From NCBI GenBank assembly GCA_030523805.1, contig JAUNHS010000018.1, forward strand, positions 12,114 to 21,786: 9,673 bases of DNA. Direction: 5' to 3'. The stretch's first letter is position 1. Each line of letters starts with the position of its first letter. A model generated the notes under the pieces. It was not told the DNA's origin. It saw only the letters and a program-made list of their open reading frames with translations, and did not search any database. Made by a program: the position numbers and the translations under genes. This DNA is from Acinetobacter sp. (GTDB lineage Bacteria > Pseudomonadota > Gammaproteobacteria > Pseudomonadales > Moraxellaceae). This document shows positions 1 through 6,480 of the stretch, in pieces.

Positions 1-1035
1 ATTATCGGCATCACTTTTGGTTTTTTGCCAAGAAAGATGATTGCTCACGCTGTCAAATAACGCTGTTTTCGCTTTGCTTTCGTGTTGCAAAGCAATTGCC
101 ATACGCTGATTGCTTGATGTATTGCTTTCTGCCAAGGTGGTCGTTGTGGTTGTTCTCGCACGATTGGTGGTAACACGCCCCACACGGTCTAAATAGACCG
201 TATCATTATCAAACTGATAATATTGCCCTGTGAGTGAAAATTTCTGCGTTGGGCTTGGCTGATACACCCATTTGGCATTCGCCGAATGACTATGACCATC
301 TAAAGGATTACGAGCGGTACGGCTTGTGCCGACCACAGCTAAGCCATCATTATCCAATTCGTGATATTTACGATGCGTATAGCTGAGCGATGCACTTTGC
401 TGTGGCGAAATTTGCCCTGCAATACTTAAACCTGCCATGCGTTCATCAATATCGCCACGGTAGCCGAGACGAGCCGATGTGGAGAATTTTTGCCCATCTG
501 GCAAATAATCGCTTGGGTCTTTGGTTTTAAATTTGACACTACCAGCAAAGCCACTACTGCCTGGCCCTTTGTGAATCTGCACTTGCTTTAAATCTTCAGG
601 GTCAAAATATTGTCTGCCATAAGACATATTATGCCCAAAATTAAAGGCTTGGCTGAGTTCCATACCGTCAATTTCCATGCTGACACGGTTACTACCAAAA
701 CCAATGTTACTACTCATGCCACCCATACCACGAATTTCAATATCGCCAAGCTGGCGGCTGCGTCCTGTATCGGTAATATTTACCCCTGCCAAATCGTCAA
801 AAACATTGCGTAAATTATTGGCGTTTTTTCGCTCTAATTGTGTTGATGATAGCGTGGTTTGGCTATCAATCGCTTGTACATGAATGGTTGGCAATGCTTC
901 TGCCTGCACGCTTGCAGCCACAGGCATTGCTTTTTTCGTCGCAAGTTCTGTGTTGGTTATGGTTTGTGCAAATGCTGTTGCCATACAGCATTGTGTAACA
1001 CAAATGGCAAGAATATGTCGTTTAAACATCATCAT
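1..1035 (-). CDS. TonB-dependent outer-membrane receptor, heme/hemoglobin-type, N-terminal part (3' end outside window)
   Basis: Reading the minus strand from 1035 to 1 gives 345 codons without a stop, continuing past the edge. The start shows three consecutive in-frame ATGs (1035, 1032, 1029). An AGGGGA Shine-Dalgarno-like stretch sits 4, 7 or 10 bases upstream of them, so the middle one is best spaced. A signal peptide (KRHILAICVTQCCMATAFA) ends near residue 23. A TonB-box-like LPTIHV lies at about 48-53. The plug domain follows, with NLRNVFDDLAGVNITDTG, the IEIRGMGG motif, NRVSMEIDGMEL and FDPEDLKQVQIHKGPGS. It then has SVKFKTKDPSDYL where the family usually has a fuller GSGALGGxVxFxTKD. 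The beginning of the beta-barrel follows. Such receptors take a siderophore, heme or host iron protein across the outer membrane using TonB energy. The plug pattern is nearest to heme/hemoglobin receptors, but the ligand-binding barrel loops are missing, so the substrate is not settled. All plus-strand open frames here are its antisense shadows. Confidence 0.9.
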   Translation of the reverse strand, partial: MMMFKRHILAICVTQCCMATAFAQTITNTELATKKAMPVAASVQAEALPTIHVQAIDSQTTLSSTQLERKNANNLRNVFDDLAGVNITDTGRSRQLGDIEIRGMGGMSSNIGFGSNRVSMEIDGMELSQAFNFGHNMSYGRQYFDPEDLKQVQIHKGPGSSGFAGSVKFKTKDPSDYLPDGQKFSTSARLGYRGDIDERMAGLSIAGQISPQQSASLSYTHRKYHELDNDGLAVVGTSRTARNPLDGHSHSANAKWVYQPSPTQKFSLTGQYYQFDNDTVYLDRVGRVTTNRARTTTTTTLAESNTSSNQRMAIALQHESKAKTALFDSVSNHLSWQKTKSDADN

Positions 1036-1091
1036 CAATCCCCTGTAGTGAAACAAGTTAATACAAATCATTACTAATTATTAAACTAAAT

Positions 1092-1110
1092 AATAATTGT
1101 TAGCATTATA
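1092..1110 (-). promoter_or_regulatory. Probable Fur box overlapping the -10 of the left TonB receptor gene
   Basis: Read on the minus strand, 1110 to 1092 is TATAATGCTAACAATTATT. It matches 14 of 19 positions of the Fur consensus GATAATGATAATCATTATC. Its first six bases are a perfect TATAAT -10. The best-spaced -35 (TTTCTA, 17 bp further upstream) is poor, so the promoter may lean on the -10. Fur with ferrous iron bound here would block RNA polymerase, which fits an iron-repressed receptor. The match was made by eye; Fur control is inferred. Confidence 0.6.
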
Positions 1111-1166
1111 TCTTATGGTAAAACGGTTAGAAAGTATGCAATAAATAAAAATTGCTTATTTTTTGA

Positions 1167-1194
1167 TTGAAAAATAACTTTAAAAATGTAGAAT
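1167..1194 (+). promoter_or_regulatory. Candidate sigma-70 promoter for the LysE/ArgO-family exporter
   Basis: A TTGAAA -35 (1167-1172, 5/6) and a TAGAAT -10 (1189-1194, 5/6) are separated by 16 bp. The predicted start lies about 35-40 bases upstream of the ATG at 1238. AT-rich surroundings make chance matches likely, but the position and direction suit the gene. This promoter is divergent from that of the left receptor, with the two -10 elements about 80 bp apart. Confidence 0.45.
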
Positions 1195-1209
1195 TAATTG
1201 ATTTTTCAA
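1167..1209. repeat. 9-bp inverted repeat flanking the exporter -10
   Basis: TTGAAAAAT at 1167-1175 is repeated exactly as its reverse complement ATTTTTCAA at 1201-1209, with 25 bases between. The left arm covers the -35 and the right arm lies just past the likely transcription start. This would suit a repressor or LysR-type regulator site, as LysE/ArgO exporters are commonly controlled by a LysR-type protein. It could equally be chance in AT-rich DNA. Confidence 0.3.
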
Positions 1210-1237
1210 ATTTGCAACTTTCGTCGTAGAGCATCGC

Positions 1238-1852
1238 ATGAGCCAGAGTTTTTTCGCAGGATTATTTTTGGGTTATTCATTGATTATTAGTATTGGTGCT
1301 CAAAATGCGTTTATTCTCAAGCAGGGATTGCTGAAAAAGCACATTTTTTGGCTGTGCTTATTTTGTAGTGCTTCTGATAGTTTATTGATTGCCGCTGGTG
1401 TGTTTGGCTTTGCTCCATTGATGGCACAGTACAGTAGTGTCATTTTGGTGATGAAATATTTTGGAGCGGGCTTTTTATTTGTATATGGTGCGATGAGTTT
1501 GCACCGTGCTTATACGGCAACGCACGCAATGAGCCTAGATGCTCAAGCTCAATCTCAAACATTGAGCCAAGCATTATTGCTCTGTGCAGGGTTTACATGG
1601 CTCAATCCACAAGTGTATTTGGATACGGTGATTTTGGTCGGCTCTATTTCGGCACAATATTCGCATATTGGCTATTTCGCTTTGGGGGCAATCTTGTCAT
1701 CATTTACCTTCTTTTTCGCTTTGGGTTATTTGGCACGTTTTTTAAGTCCGATTTTTACCAGTGTAAAGGCATGGAAAATACTTGATGCTATCACAGGTAT
1801 CATGATGTGGGCGATTGCCTATAGTTTGGTTGTTGGTTCATTGGTGAAATAG
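1238..1852 (+). CDS. LysE/ArgO-family amino-acid exporter
   Basis: This 204-residue, very hydrophobic inner-membrane protein belongs to the LysE/ArgO family, which exports basic amino acids (lysine, arginine or the toxic analogue canavanine) using the membrane potential. The family signatures are GAQNAF at residues 20-25, the following lysine-containing QGLLKKH loop, SDSLL, and TWLNPQVYLDT at about 120-130, which matches TWLNPHVYLDT of E. coli ArgO. About six membrane segments can be traced. Length equals the family norm of roughly 200-210. The ATG at 1238 is preceded by a weak TAGAG ribosome site; no better in-frame start is seen. The next gene, hemH, starts 68 bp downstream, so cotranscription is possible. 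The exact substrate (lysine versus arginine) cannot be read from the sequence. Confidence 0.93.
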   Translation: MSQSFFAGLFLGYSLIISIGAQNAFILKQGLLKKHIFWLCLFCSASDSLLIAAGVFGFAPLMAQYSSVILVMKYFGAGFLFVYGAMSLHRAYTATHAMSLDAQAQSQTLSQALLLCAGFTWLNPQVYLDTVILVGSISAQYSHIGYFALGAILSSFTFFFALGYLARFLSPIFTSVKAWKILDAITGIMMWAIAYSLVVGSLVK

Positions 1853-1861
1853 CACTATAAA
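1833..1861 (+). promoter_or_regulatory. Weak candidate promoter for hemH
   Basis: TTGGTT (1833-1838, 3/6) and TATAAA (1856-1861, 5/6) are spaced by exactly 17 bp at the end of the exporter gene. A start near 1868 would give a leader of about 50 bases before hemH. The -35 is poor, and hemH may instead be read through from the exporter gene. Confidence 0.25.
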
Positions 1862-1920
1862 TTTACGCTAAAAAATGCTATGTTAAACAGCATTCCACGA
1901 GTAAAAATTGAGTATAAATC

Positions 1921-2937
1921 ATGGCTTTATCACAACAAAAAAGCAAAATTACAATCATTCTTGCCAATTTAGGCACACCAGAGCAGGCGACAACCGCATC
2001 GGTACGAGATTTTTTACGTTGCTTTTTGTCCGACCAGCGTGTGATAGAAATGCCTAAAATCATTTGGCAAGTGATTTTAAATGTATTTGTGTTACCATTT
2101 CGTCCCAAAGCGGTGGCTCACGCTTATCAGCAAATTTGGCAAAATGGTTCGCCTATGCGAAATATTTTATTGCAACAAGTGGCTCATTTGCAGCAGGTTT
2201 TAAGCGAGAAAAATCCACAATTTGATATTCAAGTTGTGCCTGCCATGACCTATAGCACGCCAAGTATACAGCAATGTTTGCAACAATTAAGCCAAGATTT
2301 ACCCGATCAAGTGATTTTATTGCCGTTATTTCCACAATATTCGGCAACATCTACAGCACCATTATTTGATGCCATTGCACGCTGGATTCCACAGCAGCGA
2401 AATTTACCTGCCATCAGTTTATTGCGTGATTATTATCAACACCCTTTATATATCAATGCCTTAGCAAAAAGTGTGCAAGATTTTTGGGCTGAGCATGGGC
2501 AAGCTGAAAAATTGTTGATGTCATTTCACGGTATCCCACAGCCTTATGCCGATAAAGGCGATCCTTATGCTGAACGTTGCCGTACGACTGCCAAATTATT
2601 GGCACAAGCCTTACATTTGAATGAGCAACAATGGGCAATCAGTTTCCAATCTCGCTTTGGTAAGCAAGAGTGGGTGAAGCCTTATACCGATGAATTGTTG
2701 GAACAATGGGCAACGCAAGGCGTAAAATCGGTACAAGTGATGAGTCCAGCTTTTTCTGCCGATTGCTTGGAAACGCTGGAAGAATTGGCGATACAAAATG
2801 CAGAATTATTTACCAGTCATGGTGGCGAGCAATATGCTTATATTCCTGCGTTAAATACGCAAGCCGAGCATTTACAGCTGTTACAAAATTTAGCCCAAGC
2901 CCAGTTAGATGCGTGTAAAGTGCATTTTGCTGTGTAA
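1921..2937 (+). CDS. hemH: Ferrochelatase (protoheme ferro-lyase)
   Basis: Ferrochelatase inserts ferrous iron into protoporphyrin IX, the last step of protoheme synthesis, at the cytoplasmic face of the inner membrane. At 338 residues it is close to the usual bacterial length (about 320 in E. coli). Recognisable blocks in order: LANLGTPEQ near the N-terminus, [15 protein letters not shown], the GSPM motif, [15 protein letters not shown] and [16 protein letters not shown] with catalytic His203. Then follow [18 protein letters not shown] and [20 protein letters not shown] with the catalytic Glu at 284, ending with the YIPALN block. Nothing expected is missing. The C-terminus shows no cysteine cluster for an iron-sulfur centre, as in many Gram-negative versions. 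The gene follows the exporter by 68 bp and precedes gloC by 47 bp on the same strand. Heme synthesis next to a probable heme receptor and an iron-acquisition operon may be only coincidental clustering. Confidence 0.97.
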   Translation: MALSQQKSKITIILANLGTPEQATTASVRDFLRCFLSDQRVIEMPKIIWQVILNVFVLPFRPKAVAHAYQQIWQNGSPMRNILLQQVAHLQQVLSEKNPQFDIQVVPAMTYSTPSIQQCLQQLSQDLPDQVILLPLFPQYSATSTAPLFDAIARWIPQQRNLPAISLLRDYYQHPLYINALAKSVQDFWAEHGQAEKLLMSFHGIPQPYADKGDPYAERCRTTAKLLAQALHLNEQQWAISFQSRFGKQEWVKPYTDELLEQWATQGVKSVQVMSPAFSADCLETLEELAIQNAELFTSHGGEQYAYIPALNTQAEHLQLLQNLAQAQLDACKVHFAV

Positions 2938-2984
2938 ATTTTAAGCCAAGTTTAGCCATTTCTAACCGTTTTTAGGAACACAAT

Positions 2985-3617
2985 ATGTTAAAAGTTCAAC
3001 TGATTCCTGTAACGCCTTTTGCTCAAAATTGCTCAATCGTGTGGGATAGCGAAACACAGCACGCCGTGGTGATTGATGCAGGGGGCGAAGCCGAGAAAAT
3101 TCAAGCCGCTGTCGCACAGCTTGGCGTAGATGTGCAAGCCTTGTGGATTACGCATGGGCATATTGATCATATTGGTGCAGTGGGCGAGTTGGCTCAAGCA
3201 TGGAATGTGCCTGTAATTGGCCCACATAAAGATGATGAATTTTGGATTGAAGCCTTGCCAGACGTGGCTCAAAAATATGGTTTTCCTATTCCACAAGCGG
3301 TAAAAGTAACGCAATGGCTCAATGCTGGCGATGAAGTACAATTAGGTAAACATCGCTTTGAAGTGCGTTTTGCACCTGGGCATACACCTGGTCATGTGAT
3401 GTTTTACAATGCCGAGCATAAATTGCTTTGGGCAGGCGATGTGCTTTTTAAAGGTTCTATTGGGCGTACTGATTTTCCGAAAGGCAACCATCAGCAGTTG
3501 ATTGATTCTATCCACCGAGAATGCTTGAGTTTAGATGATGATGTGCAATTTATTGCAGGGCATGGCGAGCCAAGCACCATTGGGCATGAGCGAAAGTACA
3601 ATCCATTTTTAAAATAA
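2985..3617 (+). CDS. gloC: Type II glyoxalase, YcbL/GloC-like metallo-beta-lactamase-fold hydrolase
   Basis: This 210-residue cytoplasmic enzyme closely follows E. coli YcbL/GloC (about 215 residues), a hydroxyacylglutathione hydrolase that converts S-lactoylglutathione to D-lactate and glutathione in methylglyoxal detoxification. The metal-binding set of the fold is complete: THGHIDH at residues 56-62, His133 in APGHTPGH, Asp152 in AGDVLFKGSIGRTDFP, and His193 in AGHGEPSTIGHER. The N-terminal LIPVTPFAQNCSIVWD and C-terminal NPFLK also match the GloC subfamily. These features fit it better than the longer GloB type, which carries an extra C-terminal helical domain. An AGGA ribosome site (2974-2977) lies 7 bases before the ATG. 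It is the last gene of the exporter-hemH-gloC block and is followed by a strong terminator. Confidence 0.93.
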   Translation: MLKVQLIPVTPFAQNCSIVWDSETQHAVVIDAGGEAEKIQAAVAQLGVDVQALWITHGHIDHIGAVGELAQAWNVPVIGPHKDDEFWIEALPDVAQKYGFPIPQAVKVTQWLNAGDEVQLGKHRFEVRFAPGHTPGHVMFYNAEHKLLWAGDVLFKGSIGRTDFPKGNHQQLIDSIHRECLSLDDDVQFIAGHGEPSTIGHERKYNPFLK

Positions 3618-3660
3618 TCATTGTCAAACTATAGATTGTATTTTTAAACAGTTAAATTTT

Positions 3661-3688
3661 AAAGTCGGACAAACGTTCCGACTTTTTT
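3661..3688 (+). terminator. Intrinsic terminator after gloC
   Basis: AAAGTCGGA (3661-3669) and TCCGACTTT (3677-3685) form a perfect 9-bp stem with a 7-base loop, running into six T residues (3683-3688). It lies 44 bases past the gloC stop and closes the exporter-hemH-gloC block, separating it from the receptor operon. Confidence 0.92.
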
Positions 3689-3773
3689 ACGTTTTTTATA
3701 TTTAAACATTTGAAATACATCAATAAATACAAGTATATTGAAATTTTATTATGTAAATTTTATTCATAAAATA

Positions 3774-3802
3774 TTGACTTTTGTAAATTAGTAAATAATA
3801 AT
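3774..3802 (+). promoter_or_regulatory. Sigma-70 promoter of the receptor operon
   Basis: TTGACT (3774-3779, 5/6 to TTGACA) and AATAAT (3797-3802, 5/6 to TATAAT) are spaced by exactly 17 bp. Transcription would start near 3810, giving a leader of about 45 bases. It is the best-formed promoter in the window and lies directly upstream of the lipoprotein gene. Confidence 0.65.
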
Positions 3803-3812
3803 AATTATTTCT
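3794..3812 (+). promoter_or_regulatory. Probable Fur box over the -10 of the receptor operon
   Basis: The 19 bases from 3794 (AATAATAATAATTATTTCT) match 13 of 19 positions of the Fur consensus, with the mismatches mainly at the ends. The site covers the -10 element, a classic position for Fur repression under iron-replete conditions. An AAT-rich region can mimic Fur boxes, so confidence rests on position and on the iron-related genes downstream. Confidence 0.6.
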
Positions 3813-3853
3813 TATATCAACCGTTATATTATTATTTGATCAAGGTATCAACC

Positions 3854-6379
3854 ATGCGTTATTCAAATCTTTATTTAGCGTTAAGTTCATTTATTTTTAT
3901 TTCTACACTGACAGGCTGTGGCGGTGGTAGTTTTGATACGCCAACGACAAGTAATTTAATTGCACAACCAAGTGCAGCAGTCGTTGTGCCAAATAGTGGC
4001 ACAGGTGGCACGGCAAATGGTACAAGTAGTGGTACGACAGGCACAGCTGGTGCAACCAATCCAACCACGCCAAGTGTTGAACTCGATGTATTGACTGCAC
4101 CTGCACATGGTTTTGCACTCAGTGGTGTGAGCTTAAATATTTCAGAAAAAGATAAAGATGGTAATAGCGTACGCAAAAATGGCGAAGTGATTGATAAAAC
4201 GTCAAATTATTATCGCCAAGCCTTGAAGTCAGAAGAATTACAAGCCTTAGATAGCACTTTTGCATTACCGAAAATTACCTTGCCAAATGGCAAAAAAGTA
4301 GATGTGAAAAGCGAAAATTATATTTTTGGCTTTGGTAAAATTCACCCAAATGCAGCGAAAAATTTAGGCGATTATGAGCATATTCGTTTTGGTTATGTAC
4401 AAGCTGATGCCGATATTAGCGAGCGAGCCGGCGAAGCATTCCAAGGCAGTGCGACAGCGGCATTTTATCATGGCGAGCGTCCTGCCAGTCAGTTGCCAAG
4501 TAGCAATGATGTGAAATATACAGGGCAATGGTTGTATTTGAGCGATGTAAAAGATCGCCGTGCCGATGGCGTGGTGGAAGGTGCTGAAGGTGGTTCAGGT
4601 TTGACCATTTATAAATTGCGTGAATATGGCGATTATTCTGGCAATGGTCAAGAAACCAGTGCCAACCATTTCAACCATGACAATAATGTTGGCAAACATT
4701 TAAACACGCCTGCGACTTATACTGCCAATTTTGCCGATAAAACCTTTACAGGCGTGCTGTCTTATAATGAAAATCCAACCGACGCAAGCAAAAGTAAAGA
4801 TAAACCAATCTATCAGATTGACGCAAAAATTGTCGGCAATCGTTTTATCGGTTCAGCGACATCGCAAGTGGATAAAAATGATACATCACAAGCGACACGT
4901 TTAGAGCGTGCATTATTTAGTGCCAATGCTAGCAATCGCTTGGAAGGTGGTTTTTATGGCGACCAAGCACAAGAATTGGCAGGTAAATTTTTAGCTGATG
5001 ATGATTCTATGTTTGTGGTATTTGGTGGTAAGCAAGATGCCAGCAAATTGGCAACCGTGAGCGAGCAAGCCACAGCAGGCTTTGTCGTGAATACTCCAAC
5101 ATCGCAACAAGTGAAAAATGGTGAGTTAGCAGGTTATACACCGCTTAGTTTGGAATTGCTCAGCACCACAAGTTTAGATGAACAAGAGCAAGCCTTAGAT
5201 GCACAGCTAGAAGCAAAAACGATTAGCCAAGAACAATACGATCAGCAACTTGCAGCTTTATTGCAGCAACGTGTGTATGTAGAGCAACAAATCGCATTGC
5301 AAGAGCAATATGGCGTGGTGAGTTTAATTGAAAAATTGGCGACTTTGACGGCAGAAGAGAAAAAAATCAATGTAGATTTGGATACATTGTATGATGACGA
5401 TGAAGAAAATGATGCACAAATTGATGAAAATGAAGCCTATGAACGTTTAGGCACGTTGGCGACGGATATAGAAAATATCAAAAATAAATTACAAGCCAAA
5501 GTACAAGAACACGAGCAAGCCATTGCAGGCAAGATTTTGAGCGATGTGAACGTACAAAATCTAGGTGTATTTGGCGATGTAACTCGTTTGGTTTTTGCAG
5601 GAAAAGTGTTTGAAATCAATAGCCAAGATGCCAGCGAGCTATTGAAAAAATATTATCCAAACGCTGAAATTGCTGTGAATGACAAAACCAAAGTACGTAC
5701 TTTGGTGCTGAATAAAAATGAGCAAGGAACAATTGTAGAAGACATTAGCGTGTGCTGCGATAACTTGAGTTATGTGAAATTTGGTCGTGTACGTGTGCAA
5801 GATGAACAAGGCACAATTTCGCCAAGTTACTATGTACAAGGCAATGTTACGCCACAAAGTGCTATGCCGAGCGAAGGTCAAGCCAAATATGTAGGCAGTT
5901 GGTCAGGTTTTATTACCGCTAAAAAAGAGACGACTGAAGCACAGCGTTTAAATTATGGTTTTGGTAATAGCATTGAACGTACAGCATTGTATTCGCCAGA
6001 TATGGGGGCGAGCAATGAACGCAGCAAAGCAATTTTTAATGTGAATTTTGCTGATAAAAATTTGACAGGCACATTGCACGATACGCAAGGTTTAAGCGTG
6101 TTTGATATTCAAGCGACCATTCAAGGTTCGGCATTTACAGGCACGGCAAGTGGGTCAAATATCAACGCATTTGATGGCGTGGGCAATATGGGTGCATCGG
6201 CATTTGGTACAGTCAATATTGAAAATGCACAAGTGGTAGGACAATTTTTTGGCGACCAAGCTCAAGAATTAGGCGGTACATTGCACTATAACAGCAGTGA
6301 AAATGGCTTAAATTCTGGTGTGCGTGCAGGTGCTGTGTTTGGTGCAGGCAAGGTTGAGCAAGGCACACAAACAAAATAA
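3854..6379 (+). CDS. lbpB: Bilobed surface lipoprotein, lactoferrin-/transferrin-binding protein B family (LbpB-like)
   Basis: This 841-residue lipoprotein is probably displayed on the cell surface, where it captures an iron-loaded host protein and passes it to the receptor encoded next. The ATG at 3854 has AAGG 8 bases upstream; an in-frame TTG at 3836 was rejected. The lipoprotein signal ends in the lipobox LTGC (Cys22), followed by GGG and a Gly/Ser/Thr/Pro-rich tether to about residue 85. Two homologous lobes are visible. The first has NFADKTFTG at about 292 and YGDQAQELAGKF at 368-379. The second has CCDNLSYVKFG from 634, NFADKNLTG at about 731 and FGDQAQELGGTL at 799-810. These barrel signatures (FxGxxAxELxG) define the TbpB/LbpB family. 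Between the lobes, about 441-558 is a Gln/Glu-rich, helix-favouring segment with an acidic cluster at 510-530, not part of the usual lobe fold. LbpB is preferred over TbpB because of acidity and the LbpA-like partner; TbpB is not excluded. Confidence 0.88.
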   Translation: MRYSNLYLALSSFIFISTLTGCGGGSFDTPTTSNLIAQPSAAVVVPNSGTGGTANGTSSGTTGTAGATNPTTPSVELDVLTAPAHGFALSGVSLNISEKDKDGNSVRKNGEVIDKTSNYYRQALKSEELQALDSTFALPKITLPNGKKVDVKSENYIFGFGKIHPNAAKNLGDYEHIRFGYVQADADISERAGEAFQGSATAAFYHGERPASQLPSSNDVKYTGQWLYLSDVKDRRADGVVEGAEGGSGLTIYKLREYGDYSGNGQETSANHFNHDNNVGKHLNTPATYTANFADKTFTGVLSYNENPTDASKSKDKPIYQIDAKIVGNRFIGSATSQVDKNDTSQATRLERALFSANASNRLEGGFYGDQAQELAGKFLADDDSMFVVFGGKQDASKLATVSEQATAGFVVNTPTSQQVKNGELAGYTPLSLELLSTTSLDEQEQALDAQLEAKTISQEQYDQQLAALLQQRVYVEQQIALQEQYGVVSLIEKLATLTAEEKKINVDLDTLYDDDEENDAQIDENEAYERLGTLATDIENIKNKLQAKVQEHEQAIAGKILSDVNVQNLGVFGDVTRLVFAGKVFEINSQDASELLKKYYPNAEIAVNDKTKVRTLVLNKNEQGTIVEDISVCCDNLSYVKFGRVRVQDEQGTISPSYYVQGNVTPQSAMPSEGQAKYVGSWSGFITAKKETTEAQRLNYGFGNSIERTALYSPDMGASNERSKAIFNVNFADKNLTGTLHDTQGLSVFDIQATIQGSAFTGTASGSNINAFDGVGNMGASAFGTVNIENAQVVGQFFGDQAQELGGTLHYNSSENGLNSGVRAGAVFGAGKVEQGTQTK
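5174..5527 (+). other. Coding segment for the interlobe coiled-coil/acidic insert of the lipoprotein
   Basis: Residues 441-558 contain runs such as LDEQEQALDAQLEAK, QEQYDQQLAALLQQ and IENIKNKLQAKVQEHEQ. Hydrophobic residues recur about every 3-4 positions, with almost no Gly or Pro, which suggests helices able to pair as a coiled coil. Near the middle, residues 510-530 hold 11 Asp/Glu and no Lys or Arg (LYDDDEENDAQIDENEAYE), likely an exposed acidic turn. The segment separates the end of the first lobe (about 390-430) from the second (from about 560). Confidence 0.6.
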
Positions 6380-6394
6380 ATTGAGATAAAACAA

Positions 6395-6434
6395 GATGAT
6401 ACCATGCCATTTTAAATATTGTGCATGGTACATC
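6395..6434 (+). other. Intercistronic hairpin between lipoprotein and receptor genes
   Basis: TACCATGC (6400-6407) pairs with GCATGGTA (6423-6430). The stem is extended by GATG (6395-6398) with CATC (6431-6434) across a single bulged A at 6399. This gives 12 base pairs and a 15-base AT-rich loop. No T run follows, so it is not a normal terminator. It may protect the upstream mRNA end or lower expression of the receptor relative to the lipoprotein. Confidence 0.5.
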
Positions 6435-6480
6435 GATATACCTTGATAGAAAAGCATTGATTGAAAATATGGGGATTCAC

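Noticed and set aside
610..1077. Overlapping short plus-strand open frames at the left end
   Set aside because: They lie opposite a long minus-strand receptor frame with signal peptide and plug motifs; their translations show no sensible protein character.
1138..1160. GCAAT/ATTGC stem followed by T-rich DNA upstream of the exporter
   Set aside because: Only five pairs and no gene upstream on this strand that would need terminating.
1874..1894. AATGCT/AGCATT hairpin between exporter and hemH
   Set aside because: Six base pairs with a 9-base loop and no T run; too weak to call a terminator or regulator.
3691..3773. AT-rich gap upstream of the receptor operon promoter, searched for small genes, RNA genes or mobile-element ends
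   Set aside because: No open frame with a ribosome site, no tRNA-like fold and no terminal inverted repeats could be seen.
3836..3853. TTG start extending the lipoprotein by six residues
   Set aside because: The ATG at 3854 has a well-spaced AAGG and gives a normal short lipoprotein signal peptide; the extension would include that ribosome site.
6421..6480. GTG (6421) or ATG (6469) as start of the receptor
   Set aside because: The GTG lies inside a hairpin and the ATG at 6469 has no ribosome site, while GGGGA is correctly placed for the ATG at 6481. ATG 6469 cannot be fully excluded.
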